Below, piece by piece: positions 24,518 through 33,580 of a DNA stretch of 64,000 bases. The stretch's first letter is position 1. Every line of letters begins with the position of its first letter. Below the pieces are notes generated by a model. That model had not been told where the DNA came from. It was given only the letters and a program-made list of their open reading frames with translations, and ran no database searches. The stretch comes from Bacillus altitudinis 41KF2b (lineage in GTDB: Bacteria > Bacillota > Bacilli > Bacillales > Bacillaceae): contig NZ_ASJC01000006.1 of NCBI RefSeq assembly GCF_000691145.1, forward strand, positions 62,001-126,000, given 5' to 3'. The translations under genes and the position numbers were made by a program.

Positions 24518-25456
24518 ATGCGATTTTTCATTGCAGATGATGATCGTGCAATACGCTCGATTTTAGGTCAGATCATTGAGGATGAGGATCTAGGAGAGGT
24601 CGTGGATGAAGCTGATGACGGCATTGGATTAGAAGCGCATTCATTGAACCTGAAAAAAGTAGACATCCTTCTGATTGATCTTTTAATGCCAGCTAGAGAC
24701 GGCATTCAAACCATACGTCATATTCACCCTGAATTCAAAGGCAAGGTCATCATGATATCTCAAGTAGAAGCAAAAGAGATGATGGCAGAAGCCTATGAAC
24801 TTGGAATTGAATATTATATTCATAAACCCGTCAATCGAATTGAGATTGTCAGTGTCATTCGAAAGGTCATGGAGCGGATCAAGCTGGAAAAATCAATTTA
24901 CGATATTCAAGCTTCTCTTCGACATGTGCTGCCATTAGAGCCAGTGCTTTCTCATGAGACAGGTACTGGATTAAAGCGAAGAACGATGAAAGAGGCAGGA
25001 GAATTCCTCCTATCTGAATTAGGAATTGTCGGAGAGAGTGGCTCTAAGGATTTACTAGAGATATTGATCTACTTACATGAAACACAGACAGCCAATTCTC
25101 ATGAGGTGAATTTTCCGCCATTAAAGCAGCTATTTATCAAAACGGCGGAACGAAAGCTAGGTCGTGGTGCGGCGGATGTGGAAGTGATGCGGGAAGTGAA
25201 AGCAGCAGAGCAGCGAATTAGACGAGCCATCCATCATTCCTTAAATCATTTCGCATCACTTGGGCTCACAGATTTTTCAAATCCTAAATTTGAGCACTAT
25301 GCGTCGAAGTTTTTTGATTTCACTGATGTCAGCCAAAGAATGAAAGAAATGCAGAAGACTTCTTCATCTGCAGGGTCAACAGGCAGAGTCAATACGAAAA
25401 AGTTCGTGCAAATCTTTTATTTTGAAGCAAAGCAGCTATTCGAAGGGATGAGCTGA
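24518..25456 (+). CDS. glnL: Response regulator GlnL
   Basis: A 312-residue response regulator. The N-terminal receiver domain has the acidic pair DDD (residues 7-9), phospho-acceptor Asp in ILLIDLLMPARDG and Lys in YYIHKPVNRIE. The C-terminal YcbB-type DNA-binding domain (about 150-312) is specific to this family. It is translationally coupled to glnK. It should activate the divergent glsA-glnT promoter through the site at 22977-22992. Confidence 0.9.
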   Translation: MRFFIADDDRAIRSILGQIIEDEDLGEVVDEADDGIGLEAHSLNLKKVDILLIDLLMPARDGIQTIRHIHPEFKGKVIMISQVEAKEMMAEAYELGIEYYIHKPVNRIEIVSVIRKVMERIKLEKSIYDIQASLRHVLPLEPVLSHETGTGLKRRTMKEAGEFLLSELGIVGESGSKDLLEILIYLHETQTANSHEVNFPPLKQLFIKTAERKLGRGAADVEVMREVKAAEQRIRRAIHHSLNHFASLGLTDFSNPKFEHYASKFFDFTDVSQRMKEMQKTSSSAGSTGRVNTKKFVQIFYFEAKQLFEGMS

Positions 25457-25649
25457 GGGAAATCTATTGGAATGATTGGAGAAAATAAACAGAGACAGAG
25501 TGCTTTTGACTATGAGCCGCCTTGCTCTTTTAGACGTCTTTGTTATTTATCTGATCATTCTGATTTTTCTTTTTTCTTGAAAATAAAACTCTCCTGTGCA
25601 ATCGTTTGTTAAAATAGTGAGGTTAGACTAGAATGTCGGAGGTTTTATT

Positions 25650-26741
25650 TTGGGAAAAATTAAACGAAATGCGCTCTGCCCATGCGGAAGCGGAAAAAAA
25701 TATAAACATTGCTGTGGTCAAAAGTCAGGCGGAGAACAAACGTCTGAGCTTGTGTTTAAGGAAGCTGTACAAGTTCAAAAGGATTTAATGAATTATGCGT
25801 TCTCTAAGCATCAGAGAGCGATCAATCAATTCATTAATGAGTTTTCTTTCCTAGCAGATATGGATAAAGAAACGCAACAAATCTCAGTCTTTCATTTGAG
25901 TGTATGGGGCATTTTCTTCCGCCCATTAACAGATAAGAAAGAGACCATCTTCCAAGAATTCCTGACAAAAAAAGCAGAAGATATTACCCGTCCTAAAACA
26001 AGACAAGTGGTTGAATCTTGGACAGACATGGAGCCATCTTTGCTTTTATTAAATGAAAAAACGGACGAGTCTCTTTACTTTGAGAATATGGTGACAGCTG
26101 AGAAGGTTGAAGTTGATGTGAAGCCGGATCAAACTGTGCTGCCAGAGAAAGGTAGTCTTGTTCTAGGTTTCCCTGTTCAGTTTGAAGAAAAGGCAGAGTT
26201 TTTCATTCAATATACGATGTTTGCGAAAGAGTTTACTGATACGCTTCTTCTTCAGGTTCGCCAGCTCGTTGAAGCGCATGAGGCAAACGGAGGAGCACGC
26301 AGCACATTTATGAGAGAAGCCTTCCCTGAAGTGCTGAAGTGTATGTTTGCGAAGCAAGAAGTTGAAGAAACAGAAGCGCCTGCTCAAACAGAAGGAAGTA
26401 CAGTAGGACTATCAGCAGATCGGATGGACTGGGCTAGTGATGTTCAGCTGGAAACAGCCAAGCTGATTGAAGACGGGATGAAAGAGCACGGTGACCAAAG
26501 CCTGACAGATGGCGCTTTAACAGTTTGGAAAGCTTACTGTGATCAGAAAGCACCTGTGATCCGTAAAGCGGCGTCATTTGCTGCGGGAATCGAATATTAT
26601 ATTCATTCACTTGCAAGCGATGCCCCGCTTTCTCAAGCACAAGTTGCTAAAAAGTATGGCATTAGTGCGTCCACTGTATCGAGCCGATTTAAAGACATTG
26701 GAAATGCGGTCAAAGAAGAGCAAGAGACGACTGTATCATAG
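25650..26741 (+). CDS. SEC-C motif protein with C-terminal helix-turn-helix
   Basis: A 363-residue cytosolic protein. The N-terminus has the zinc-binding SEC-C motif (NALCPCGSGKKYKHCC, residues 7-22) known from SecA and YecA-like proteins. The middle is a long alpha-rich region with an acidic linker, and the C-terminus (about 325-350) contains SQAQVAKKYGISASTVSSRFKDI, which reads as a helix-turn-helix. The combination suggests a nucleic-acid-binding or regulatory role; I do not recognise a characterised homologue. TTG 25650 has TCGGAGG 7 nt upstream. It shares a bidirectional terminator with the lipoprotein gene. Confidence 0.8.
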   Translation: MGKIKRNALCPCGSGKKYKHCCGQKSGGEQTSELVFKEAVQVQKDLMNYAFSKHQRAINQFINEFSFLADMDKETQQISVFHLSVWGIFFRPLTDKKETIFQEFLTKKAEDITRPKTRQVVESWTDMEPSLLLLNEKTDESLYFENMVTAEKVEVDVKPDQTVLPEKGSLVLGFPVQFEEKAEFFIQYTMFAKEFTDTLLLQVRQLVEAHEANGGARSTFMREAFPEVLKCMFAKQEVEETEAPAQTEGSTVGLSADRMDWASDVQLETAKLIEDGMKEHGDQSLTDGALTVWKAYCDQKAPVIRKAASFAAGIEYYIHSLASDAPLSQAQVAKKYGISASTVSSRFKDIGNAVKEEQETTVS

Positions 26742-26745
26742 CATG

Positions 26746-26786
26746 AAAAAAGACGCGGCACCTTTCAAGGAGCCAGCGTCTTTTTT
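26746..26786. terminator. Bidirectional terminator
   Basis: AAAAAAGACGC..GGC / GCC..GCGTCTTTTTT between the convergent SEC-C and lipoprotein genes. Confidence 0.88.
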
Positions 26787-26789
26787 TCA

Positions 26790-27830
26790 TCATCTTGTTT
26801 TAATAAAACCACTCATGTATTGCTCTGTATTATAATCATTGAGGTCAATTTTCCACTGACCATCTCCGTTACGTTTCATTTTCACTTCATACTCAGCAGG
26901 GCTTGAGACTGGAGGAAGCTTTTCAAACTCAGATGCGTACATATTCAAGCTTTTCTTATACAATTCTTCTTTCGAACGGATTTTGCCGTTGTAAAACTCA
27001 TCTCTTTGTTTGTCTAGTTTGTCTTTTAAGTTAGAAGCATCAATACCGGTTACTTGAGCGACAACCTTCGCTTCGTCATCTGAGATGGTTTTCACACTTG
27101 TTTCCACTTTCGCTTTATCCTTCATTGTATTTTGCATGCGTTTGTACATGGATAAAATATCGCGGTCACTGACTTCGTTTCCATATATGCCTGCACTTCT
27201 CTTAAAGTCTTTCACAAACATTTCGTGATATTTATTAACGACATCTGATTGATTGTCACCTGTTAATTCTGAGAATTGATCATTCTTTTTGTCAAAAACA
27301 ATGAGATCTGTATAAGCAGATAGTGCTTTTGCTGGGTTATCTAGCTTTTTCGCTGAATCCAGTATCTTTTCGCCATCTAGTTCCATTTCGATCGAATCGC
27401 TGTTTTTCTTGATGCTATCTTGGTACACGAACTGATATTTTTTGCCTTTATCTACTAGGAAATAAAGCGCTCCTGATAGTGATTTCCCTTTGTTCAAGGA
27501 CCCAAGATCAAGGCGGTCTTTACTGCCGTAGAATTTTAAATCAGAGACTTTGGCATCGTCCTGATAAAGGGTGAAATCAGAGTTATATAGTGAAAGGGCT
27601 TTGTCACCTTTGTTGGTGATCGTCAGGTTGACTTTTAACACCAATTCATTGTCTCGCAAGGTAGTTGTTGAGTCTTCTGGTAACGTATATTCGTAGCTAT
27701 TCACTTTTACCTCTGCTGTTTTTGTTGATTTTTGGTCAGCCTTTGTTGATTTTGCTGAGCTCTGGCAGGCTGCAGAGATGATCATCACGAATGAAATCAT
27801 GAGGAGTGCACTTATTTTTTTAAGATTCAC
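26790..27830 (-). CDS. YcdA-like lipoprotein (paralogue 1)
   Basis: A 346-residue exported lipoprotein. The type II signal peptide ends MIISAACQ (lipobox Cys22). It is followed by a Ser/Thr/Lys-rich linker, a DUF4352-like immunoglobulin-type domain (about 40-150, LKVNLTITNKGDKALSLYNSDFTLYQ) and a C-terminal DUF5105-like domain ending QWKIDLNDYN. It is closely related in layout to the gene at 36307-37368; B. subtilis ycdA lies near natAB. Function is not established (envelope-associated). GTG 27830 follows AAAGGAG by 8 nt. Confidence 0.85.
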   Translation of the reverse strand: MNLKKISALLMISFVMIISAACQSSAKSTKADQKSTKTAEVKVNSYEYTLPEDSTTTLRDNELVLKVNLTITNKGDKALSLYNSDFTLYQDDAKVSDLKFYGSKDRLDLGSLNKGKSLSGALYFLVDKGKKYQFVYQDSIKKNSDSIEMELDGEKILDSAKKLDNPAKALSAYTDLIVFDKKNDQFSELTGDNQSDVVNKYHEMFVKDFKRSAGIYGNEVSDRDILSMYKRMQNTMKDKAKVETSVKTISDDEAKVVAQVTGIDASNLKDKLDKQRDEFYNGKIRSKEELYKKSLNMYASEFEKLPPVSSPAEYEVKMKRNGDGQWKIDLNDYNTEQYMSGFIKTR

Positions 27831-28229
27831 AGTTGATGCTCCTTTGCTTTTCTTTCGTCATTTTCTTCCCGCTATCTGACTGAGAAAAAAGAAACAGATA
27901 GAATGGTATATTCGGGTGTTAAAGGGGAAAATCTCCTAATGACGATTTGCACTATTCATTCTATCGAATTTCATTCGTGATGAGGAATAGGTTGTATTCC
28001 CTATCTTTGATAGATTTTACACAAATACCTATAAAAAACGGAATTTAATAAGTAAAATATACTAGTTAATAAGAATTAATTTATCTATTTATCATGAGTT
28101 TTAAATGTTTTGTGTATAAAAATCTTGAAATGGAGGTAGTTTTCAGATTTTCAGAGAGCAGAATACTTGAATGTTGAAAATGATTCATGGGAAAATAAGG
28201 ATGATTAAGCAGATAAGGGAGATGAGCTT
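27831..28229. other. 400-bp intergenic region
   Basis: AT-rich spacer between the divergent lipoprotein and aldo/keto reductase genes. I see no ORF with a ribosome-binding site and no clear hairpin. Promoters for both flanking genes must lie here, but none stands out. Confidence 0.5.
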
Positions 28230-29159
28230 TTGAAAAAAGTAACGCTTGGACGAACTGATTTACAGGTGAATCCGATAGGGCTTGGAACAAATGCAGTAGG
28301 CGGGCATAATTTATTCCCGAATCTGAGTGAAGATGCAGGGCGGGAGCTGGTAGAAACAGCTCTTGATCATGGTGTCAATTTCTTAGATTCTGCTTTTATT
28401 TATGGGCTGGGCCGTTCAGAAGAATTGATTGGTGAGATCATTGCCAAAAGAGGCGGCAGAGACGAACTGGTTCTTGCGACAAAAGGGGCTCATAAAGAGG
28501 TAAACGGGCAAATTGAACTGGATAATAGCCGTGATTTCTTAAGACAGCAGGTCGAAGACAGCCTGAAGAGGTTGCAAACTGATTATATTGATTTGTACTA
28601 TATGCATTTCCCAGACGGCCGCACGCCGCTGGATGAAGTGGCAGGTACTTTAAAGGAATTGAAGGATGAGGGGAAAATCCGGGCAATTGGGGCATCAAAC
28701 CTTGATTTTGAACAGCTTCAAACCTTTAATCGAGATGGATACCTAGACGTGCTTCAATCAGAGTATTCTCTGCTGAAACGTCAGGCCGAGCAAGACCTTC
28801 TCCCATACTGCGTGGAGCATGGGATTTCCTTTATCCCTTATTTTCCATTGGCGTCAGGCCTGTTGACCGGGAAGTTTACAAAGGATGCGACATTTGATGA
28901 TATTCGAGCAAAGGACCCGCTTTTCCAAGGTGATGCTTTCCTTCAAAACCTCGAAAAAGTAGACAAGCTGAAGGCCATTGCGCAATCAAAACATGCCGAA
29001 ACAGCTCATGTAGCGCTGGCGTGGCTATTGGCGCAGGATGGCATTGATGCCATAATTCCGGGTGCAAAACGAGCCGAGCAAGTCTTACAAAACTTGAAAA
29101 CAAACGATGTTCAGTTAACAAAAGAAGAAATCAACGAAATCGATCAGATCTTTTCATAA
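28230..29159 (+). CDS. yccK: Aldo/keto reductase (IolS/YccK-like)
   Basis: A 309-residue NADPH-dependent aldo/keto reductase. The catalytic tetrad is visible: Asp53 in NFLDSAF, Tyr58 in [10 protein letters not shown], Lys in VLATKGAHK and His in YMHFPDG. The cofactor segment is [13 protein letters not shown] near the C-terminus. Its sequence is close to B. subtilis IolS and YccK. The adjacent natKR-natAB genes match the yccK neighbourhood, so I use yccK, but IolS-like is equally defensible by sequence. TTG 28230 has GGGAG 8 nt upstream. The substrate is unknown. Confidence 0.82.
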   Translation: MKKVTLGRTDLQVNPIGLGTNAVGGHNLFPNLSEDAGRELVETALDHGVNFLDSAFIYGLGRSEELIGEIIAKRGGRDELVLATKGAHKEVNGQIELDNSRDFLRQQVEDSLKRLQTDYIDLYYMHFPDGRTPLDEVAGTLKELKDEGKIRAIGASNLDFEQLQTFNRDGYLDVLQSEYSLLKRQAEQDLLPYCVEHGISFIPYFPLASGLLTGKFTKDATFDDIRAKDPLFQGDAFLQNLEKVDKLKAIAQSKHAETAHVALAWLLAQDGIDAIIPGAKRAEQVLQNLKTNDVQLTKEEINEIDQIFS

Positions 29160-29163
29160 TATA

Positions 29164-29196
29164 AAAAATAAGGTGCCAAGCAGCACCTTATTTTTT
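29164..29196. terminator. Bidirectional terminator
   Basis: AATAAGGTGC-caagca-GCACCTTATT with T run, between the convergent yccK-like and natK genes. Confidence 0.9.
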
Positions 29197-30161
29197 TATG
29201 CCATTGTGAGAGGAATCTTGATCACGAGCCTCAGGTTTGGAGAACGATACGTAAAATCAAGCGTGCCGTCTGCCTTTTCAACAAGCTGATGAATGATATA
29301 AGTACCCATACCTTGATGATCACCGCCTTTTGTCGAGCGGCCAAAAGTCTTAAACAGATGATCTAATACGTGTTTTTCCATTCCCTTCGTACTGTTTTCA
29401 CAATGAATCAAAAAGAGCCCGCTCCGTATGGAAGTCGTGATCGAGATGCTTCCCTCGTTCCCAGCTTGCTTCGCTTCAATGGCGGCGTCTAATGCGTTAT
29501 CAAGCAGGTTGCCAGTAAAACTCACCTGATCCGCCTTAGAAAAAGGCAGAGAAGAAAAGGGTGCTTGAAGATCTAGTGAAAGGGCGATGTCCTCTTTTTC
29601 AGCCCGCTGGAAAAAGGAATGAAGGGTTGAGGCCAAATAAGCATTTTCCCCTTTGATCCAAGGGAAATGTTTCACATATTGCTGAATCAAATCTTTGATC
29701 TCATGCTCGTCATTCGATGCGGAAAAGGCATTTAAATGTCTAGCTGTTTCATGGTGTTTACTTCGCAGCTCAAGCAGCAAGTCATTGGTTCTCGACTCAG
29801 CATGAATCAGCTCTTGAAGCCGTCCATTTAATCGTTGCTCCGTTTGCATTATCTTGAAGGAAAGGAGATCGGCTGTCAAAATGATGATGACAGTTAAAAG
29901 ATGGCTGAGCCCATTTCCGTGATTGAGAAAAAGTGAAATTCCTGAACAGGTGATGAGCACAAAAGCGCCTAATATCACGTAACCACTCATACCTAGCCAA
30001 AACCTTTTGTAAATGAAAAAGGTGTAAAGGCACATGATGCAAAAGGTCAGAAGCCACACCATGCTTGATGACAAAGGCAGAACAGCTTTAGCAGCAGCAT
30101 GAACTGCAAGACCCAGCCAGATGAGCGTATATATGCGAAATCCAAGATAAAAAGCGTTCAC
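29196..30161 (-). CDS. natK: Sensor histidine kinase NatK
   Basis: A 321-residue membrane kinase. About five to six helices occupy residues 1-105, followed by a coiled-coil linker and an AgrC/GHKL-type ATPase domain with N box FTGNLLDNALDAAIEAK and G box STKGGDHQGMGTYIIHQLVE. It pairs with the LytTR regulator gene 11 bp upstream and is adjacent to natAB, as in B. subtilis natK-natR-natA-natB. It probably senses membrane or ion stress and activates the Na+ exporter. GTG 30161 follows AAGGAG by 7 nt. Confidence 0.85.
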   Translation of the reverse strand: MNAFYLGFRIYTLIWLGLAVHAAAKAVLPLSSSMVWLLTFCIMCLYTFFIYKRFWLGMSGYVILGAFVLITCSGISLFLNHGNGLSHLLTVIIILTADLLSFKIMQTEQRLNGRLQELIHAESRTNDLLLELRSKHHETARHLNAFSASNDEHEIKDLIQQYVKHFPWIKGENAYLASTLHSFFQRAEKEDIALSLDLQAPFSSLPFSKADQVSFTGNLLDNALDAAIEAKQAGNEGSISITTSIRSGLFLIHCENSTKGMEKHVLDHLFKTFGRSTKGGDHQGMGTYIIHQLVEKADGTLDFTYRSPNLRLVIKIPLTMA

Positions 30162-30172
30162 GTTCGTTCTCC

Positions 30173-30874
30173 TTAAAAGTAGTATTTCTTAAAGTATTCT
30201 AATTGCTGCTTCGTCATCATGGCTTTTTTATCAGTCCCTTCAAAAGACACGATAAATGAATTTTTGGCATACGCCGAAAAGTTCTTAATGTAATGAATAT
30301 TGATGATAAACGACCGGTGGGAGCGGATAAAGTCTTTCTCAGCTAAATCACCTTTTAACTCGTTGAGAGTTTGGTATGTTTGAATATCTCCTGTTGTTGT
30401 GACAATGGTCGTCGACCTGCCAGTACGTTCAACAAAGATGACATCCTTTTTTTGCAGTACATGGATATCTGATTGCTGCTTGATGAGAAGCCGTCCGTGA
30501 ATGCTTTTCTCCTGCTTGGTGGACATGTAGCGCTCTAAAGATTTGGCAATTCGATCAGCTTGATAGGGCTTCATAATATAATCATGGACATTCAAATCAA
30601 AGGCATGAACAGCATACCCACTGTTTCCCGTCACAAATACAACATCTACATTCAGTGCATGAGAGTGAATAAGGTCTGCTAATTCATAGCCTGACATGCC
30701 AGGCATCTCAATGTCTGCAAACAATAGATCAATGTCGCCCTGTTTGACCTTCTCATATGCATCCTCCGCTGACAGCGTCACAAAAACGATGTCAACGGCA
30801 TCCATTCTGCCGACAATGGCATGCAGCTTTTCTAAATCCACTCGGTAATCATCGACAAGACCTACTTTTATCAT
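30173..30874 (-). CDS. natR: LytTR-family response regulator NatR
   Basis: A 233-residue regulator. The receiver domain has DD at residues 7-8, phospho-acceptor Asp in LLFADIEMPGMSGYE and Lys in DYIMKPYQADR. The LytTR DNA-binding domain (about 130-233) contains IFVERTGRSTTIVTTTG and IRSHRSFIINIHYIKNF. ATG 30874 is preferred, with AGGTG 6-7 nt upstream, and gives the length I recall for B. subtilis NatR; GTG 30883 is part of that ribosome-binding site. The divergent natAB operon is its likely target. Confidence 0.87.
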   Translation of the reverse strand: MIKVGLVDDYRVDLEKLHAIVGRMDAVDIVFVTLSAEDAYEKVKQGDIDLLFADIEMPGMSGYELADLIHSHALNVDVVFVTGNSGYAVHAFDLNVHDYIMKPYQADRIAKSLERYMSTKQEKSIHGRLLIKQQSDIHVLQKKDVIFVERTGRSTTIVTTTGDIQTYQTLNELKGDLAEKDFIRSHRSFIINIHYIKNFSAYAKNSFIVSFEGTDKKAMMTKQQLEYFKKYYF

Positions 30875-30965
30875 AAAAATCACCTATGACTCTTCTTATT
30901 ATTTGTCTATTTTACCATTTGTTTTTTAAAATGGATCATTTCAAGACAGAAAAAGGACGTTTCGC

Positions 30966-30979
30966 GACATTTTTATGTC
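30966..30979. promoter_or_regulatory. Inverted repeat in the natA promoter region
   Basis: GACAT-TTTT-ATGTC overlaps the position of a weak -35 (TGTCAG, 30977-30982). A -10-like TATCAT follows 17 bp later, about 30 nt before natA. The poor -35 and adjacent repeat fit NatR-dependent activation, although LytTR sites are usually direct repeats. Confidence 0.4.
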
Positions 30980-31034
30980 AGACAGGCGGTATTTTTTCTA
31001 TCATAGACGTAGATAGTCGAAAGGGGCGAATCAA

Positions 31035-31775
31035 ATGATTACTCTCAGCGATTGTAGTTGCTGGTTTACAGATAAGAAAAAAGTCGTAAAGGCGATGAAA
31101 CATATGACGTTCTCCGTGAAGGAAGGAGAAGTCGTCGGCATTTTAGGAGAAAATGGTGCGGGGAAAACCACATTATTACGCGCCGTTGCGACATTATTGG
31201 AGCCTACTCATGGAACAGTCAATGTTGCAGGCTTTGATACAGTCAAAGAAGCAACTGAAGTGAAGAAGCGAATTGGGGTCTTATTTGGCGGCGAGACGGG
31301 ACTTTATGACCGTTTGACGGCTCGTGAAAACCTTGAATACTTTGGGAAATTATATGGCTTAGATCAGCATGAAATCAAAGCAAGAATTGAGGATTTGGCA
31401 AAGCGATTCGGGATGAGGCAGTACATGGATCGCAAGGTAAAAGGATTTTCAAGAGGGATGAAGCAAAAGGTGGCGATTGCCAGAACATTGATTCATGACC
31501 CTGACATTATTTTGTTTGACGAACCGACAACAGGTTTAGATATCACATCGAGTAATATTTTTAGAGAGTTTATTCATCAGTTGAAACAGCAAAATAAAAC
31601 GATTCTATTTTCAAGCCACATCATGGAAGAAGTCAGCCTGCTTTGTGACAGTGTCATGATGATACATCAAGGGGAGCTCGTGTACAAAGGAACGCTTCCA
31701 GAATTATATGCACAGGAACAAAGTGAAGACTTGAATTACATCTTTATGTCGAAGCTCGCAAGGGGGAATGCATAA
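31035..31775 (+). CDS. natA: Na+ ABC exporter ATP-binding subunit NatA
   Basis: A 246-residue ABC ATPase. Walker A is GENGAGKTT, the signature is GFSRGMKQKVAIARTLIHD, Walker B is IILFDEPTTGLD, and the switch His is in ILFSSHIMEEV. It partners NatB, whose gene overlaps by one base. In B. subtilis, NatAB extrudes Na+ and is induced by uncouplers and short alcohols. The kinase-regulator pair is divergent here. Confidence 0.9.
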   Translation: MITLSDCSCWFTDKKKVVKAMKHMTFSVKEGEVVGILGENGAGKTTLLRAVATLLEPTHGTVNVAGFDTVKEATEVKKRIGVLFGGETGLYDRLTARENLEYFGKLYGLDQHEIKARIEDLAKRFGMRQYMDRKVKGFSRGMKQKVAIARTLIHDPDIILFDEPTTGLDITSSNIFREFIHQLKQQNKTILFSSHIMEEVSLLCDSVMMIHQGELVYKGTLPELYAQEQSEDLNYIFMSKLARGNA

Positions 31776-32956
31776 TGTGGAAAACCGTCTTTTTAAAAGA
31801 AATGACAGATTCGCTCAGAGACAGAAAAACGCTGCTCTTAACAGTGTTGATCCCTCTTTTGACGATGCTCGGACTCGTGTTTTTCTACGAAAGCATGATC
31901 GCTGATCCAGGCGATAAAACGTATACAGTCGCAATCAATGAAAAGCTTCCGTCCGATATGAATGACATGATCAAAGAAGTGAAAAACCTGAAACTTGAAA
32001 CATTTGATGACCCGCAACAAGCCGTTAAAGACGGTGAGGCAAATGCTTATCTAGAAATGCCAAAAGATGCAGGCGATATGCTTCAGCATCAAACATCGTT
32101 TGCCATTAAAGTCCATGGGTATCCAACAGATGATGATTCCGTGATTGCGGTTCAAATGCTGCAATCGTTGCTGGAGCAATATCAAAATCAAGTCGTAGAA
32201 AAGCGTTTGGCACAGGATCAGATCAAATCGTCAGTGATTCATCCGTTTGAGGTACAATCGGTTGATGTGCAAGAAGGAGAGGACGGGGATGGAGAAAACG
32301 GGGTGACCACCATGCTGCTGTCGATTCTTCTTCCAATGATTTTAGTGACCTCTGTGATCTCAGGTGCTTTGCCAGCTGCGCTTGATATCGTAGCAGGTGA
32401 AAAGGATAGAAAGTCAATTGAAGCTTTATTCCTGACACCGGCCAGCAGACTTCAGCTTTTAATTGGAAAATGGCTAGCTGTTTCCATGTTTGGTATATTA
32501 AGTGGCATTGTAGCGATTAGCATGCTGCTGCTCTCCACATTGCTCTTTACAGAAAAACTGAAACAAGCGCTGAACTTCGGAGATCAAGTGTGGAGCATCA
32601 TCGGCGTTATGTTAGCGGCATTAATTATCTTCTCATTCATGGTATCCATGATTGAACTGCTGCTCAGTGTCGTTTCAAGCTCAGTGAAAGAAGCACAATC
32701 GTACATGTCCATGATCATTACACTAGGTGTGATTCCGATGTTTTTCACCATGAGAGCAGGCGCTACGCAGCTAGATACGTATTACTTTGCGATCCCATTC
32801 CTTAATATTCACGCACTATGCAAGCAATTGATGTTTGGCATCGTTGACCCGATGTCAATTGCCCTGACGCTCGGCTCCTCGGCGCTGACAGTGATGATCT
32901 TGTTTGTCATCGTGAGAAGTTTGTTTATGAAAGAGAAATGGATGCTTGCGAAATAA
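31775..32956 (+). CDS. natB: Na+ ABC exporter permease NatB
   Basis: A 393-residue ABC-2 type permease. One N-terminal helix (about 20-42) is followed by an extracytoplasmic region of about 130 residues and then five or six helices (180-385). The conserved ABC-2 segment is GEKDRKSIEALFLTPASRLQLLIGKW. Its ATG overlaps the natA stop. It forms the membrane channel of the NatAB sodium exporter. A terminator follows immediately. Confidence 0.9.
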   Translation: MWKTVFLKEMTDSLRDRKTLLLTVLIPLLTMLGLVFFYESMIADPGDKTYTVAINEKLPSDMNDMIKEVKNLKLETFDDPQQAVKDGEANAYLEMPKDAGDMLQHQTSFAIKVHGYPTDDDSVIAVQMLQSLLEQYQNQVVEKRLAQDQIKSSVIHPFEVQSVDVQEGEDGDGENGVTTMLLSILLPMILVTSVISGALPAALDIVAGEKDRKSIEALFLTPASRLQLLIGKWLAVSMFGILSGIVAISMLLLSTLLFTEKLKQALNFGDQVWSIIGVMLAALIIFSFMVSMIELLLSVVSSSVKEAQSYMSMIITLGVIPMFFTMRAGATQLDTYYFAIPFLNIHALCKQLMFGIVDPMSIALTLGSSALTVMILFVIVRSLFMKEKWMLAK

Positions 32957-32961
32957 AGAAA

Positions 32962-32992
32962 CGCCCTCTATGATAGAGGGCGTTTTTAAGTG
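32962..32992 (+). terminator. Terminator of natAB
   Basis: ACGCCCTCT-atga-TAGAGGGCGT followed by TTTT. Confidence 0.9.
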
Positions 32993-33012
32993 AATGCCGA
33001 TCACCGTATGTT

Positions 33013-33564
33013 TTAGTCTAAGAAGCCGAATTGACCCAAGTTCTCTAAATAAAATTGAAAATACTCGTCATGAATATCAACTGGATATTCTTCTAACTCA
33101 TTTTCAATAAGTGCACCTACAATTAAAGCATTTATATACCTATCAAGCTTTTCGCAACTAGCTCTTACGGTAAATTCTGAAACATATACTCCATCTTTAC
33201 TTTCTAAAATAATATCAATTCTTCTACCTTCTAGTTCATCAAGCAATAAGTGATTATAATCCCATTCTTTTACTCTTTTAGGATTTAGCGGATGAAGCCG
33301 ATTATGAAGTACTTGTTCACGATGATCCTTTTTTTCCTCATTCGAAAACAATTGAATCAATATACTCGGATCATCAATGACAAAACATTTATATATCTTA
33401 GTATATTCAAAGTGATCATCATTTACTAAATCTAAAATCTTTGTTTTTGAAAATTCTCTAGCTTTAAATTTAGACGTTATCATCTCAACGACTTGTTCTT
33501 TAGTAAAAGTCAATTGATCTTTTTTATATAAATACTGTTTATATAGCTTTTCGTAATTATACAT
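33013..33564 (-). CDS. Cytosolic protein in the immunity position of the subtilase-toxin operon
   Basis: A 183-residue soluble protein with no signal peptide or membrane helix, rich in Lys, Asp, Glu and aromatic residues (EYTKIYKCFVIDD, RVKEWDYNHLLLDELEGRRID). It is the last gene of the operon, 16 bp downstream of the toxin-like gene, with AGAGGTG 4-5 nt from ATG 33564. Position, size and cytosolic nature fit an immunity protein. I do not recognise a named Imm family, so the role rests on context. Base composition is AT-rich like its two partners. Confidence 0.65.
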   Translation of the reverse strand: MYNYEKLYKQYLYKKDQLTFTKEQVVEMITSKFKAREFSKTKILDLVNDDHFEYTKIYKCFVIDDPSILIQLFSNEEKKDHREQVLHNRLHPLNPKRVKEWDYNHLLLDELEGRRIDIILESKDGVYVSEFTVRASCEKLDRYINALIVGALIENELEEYPVDIHDEYFQFYLENLGQFGFLD

Positions 33565-33580
33565 GATTCACCTCTATTAA

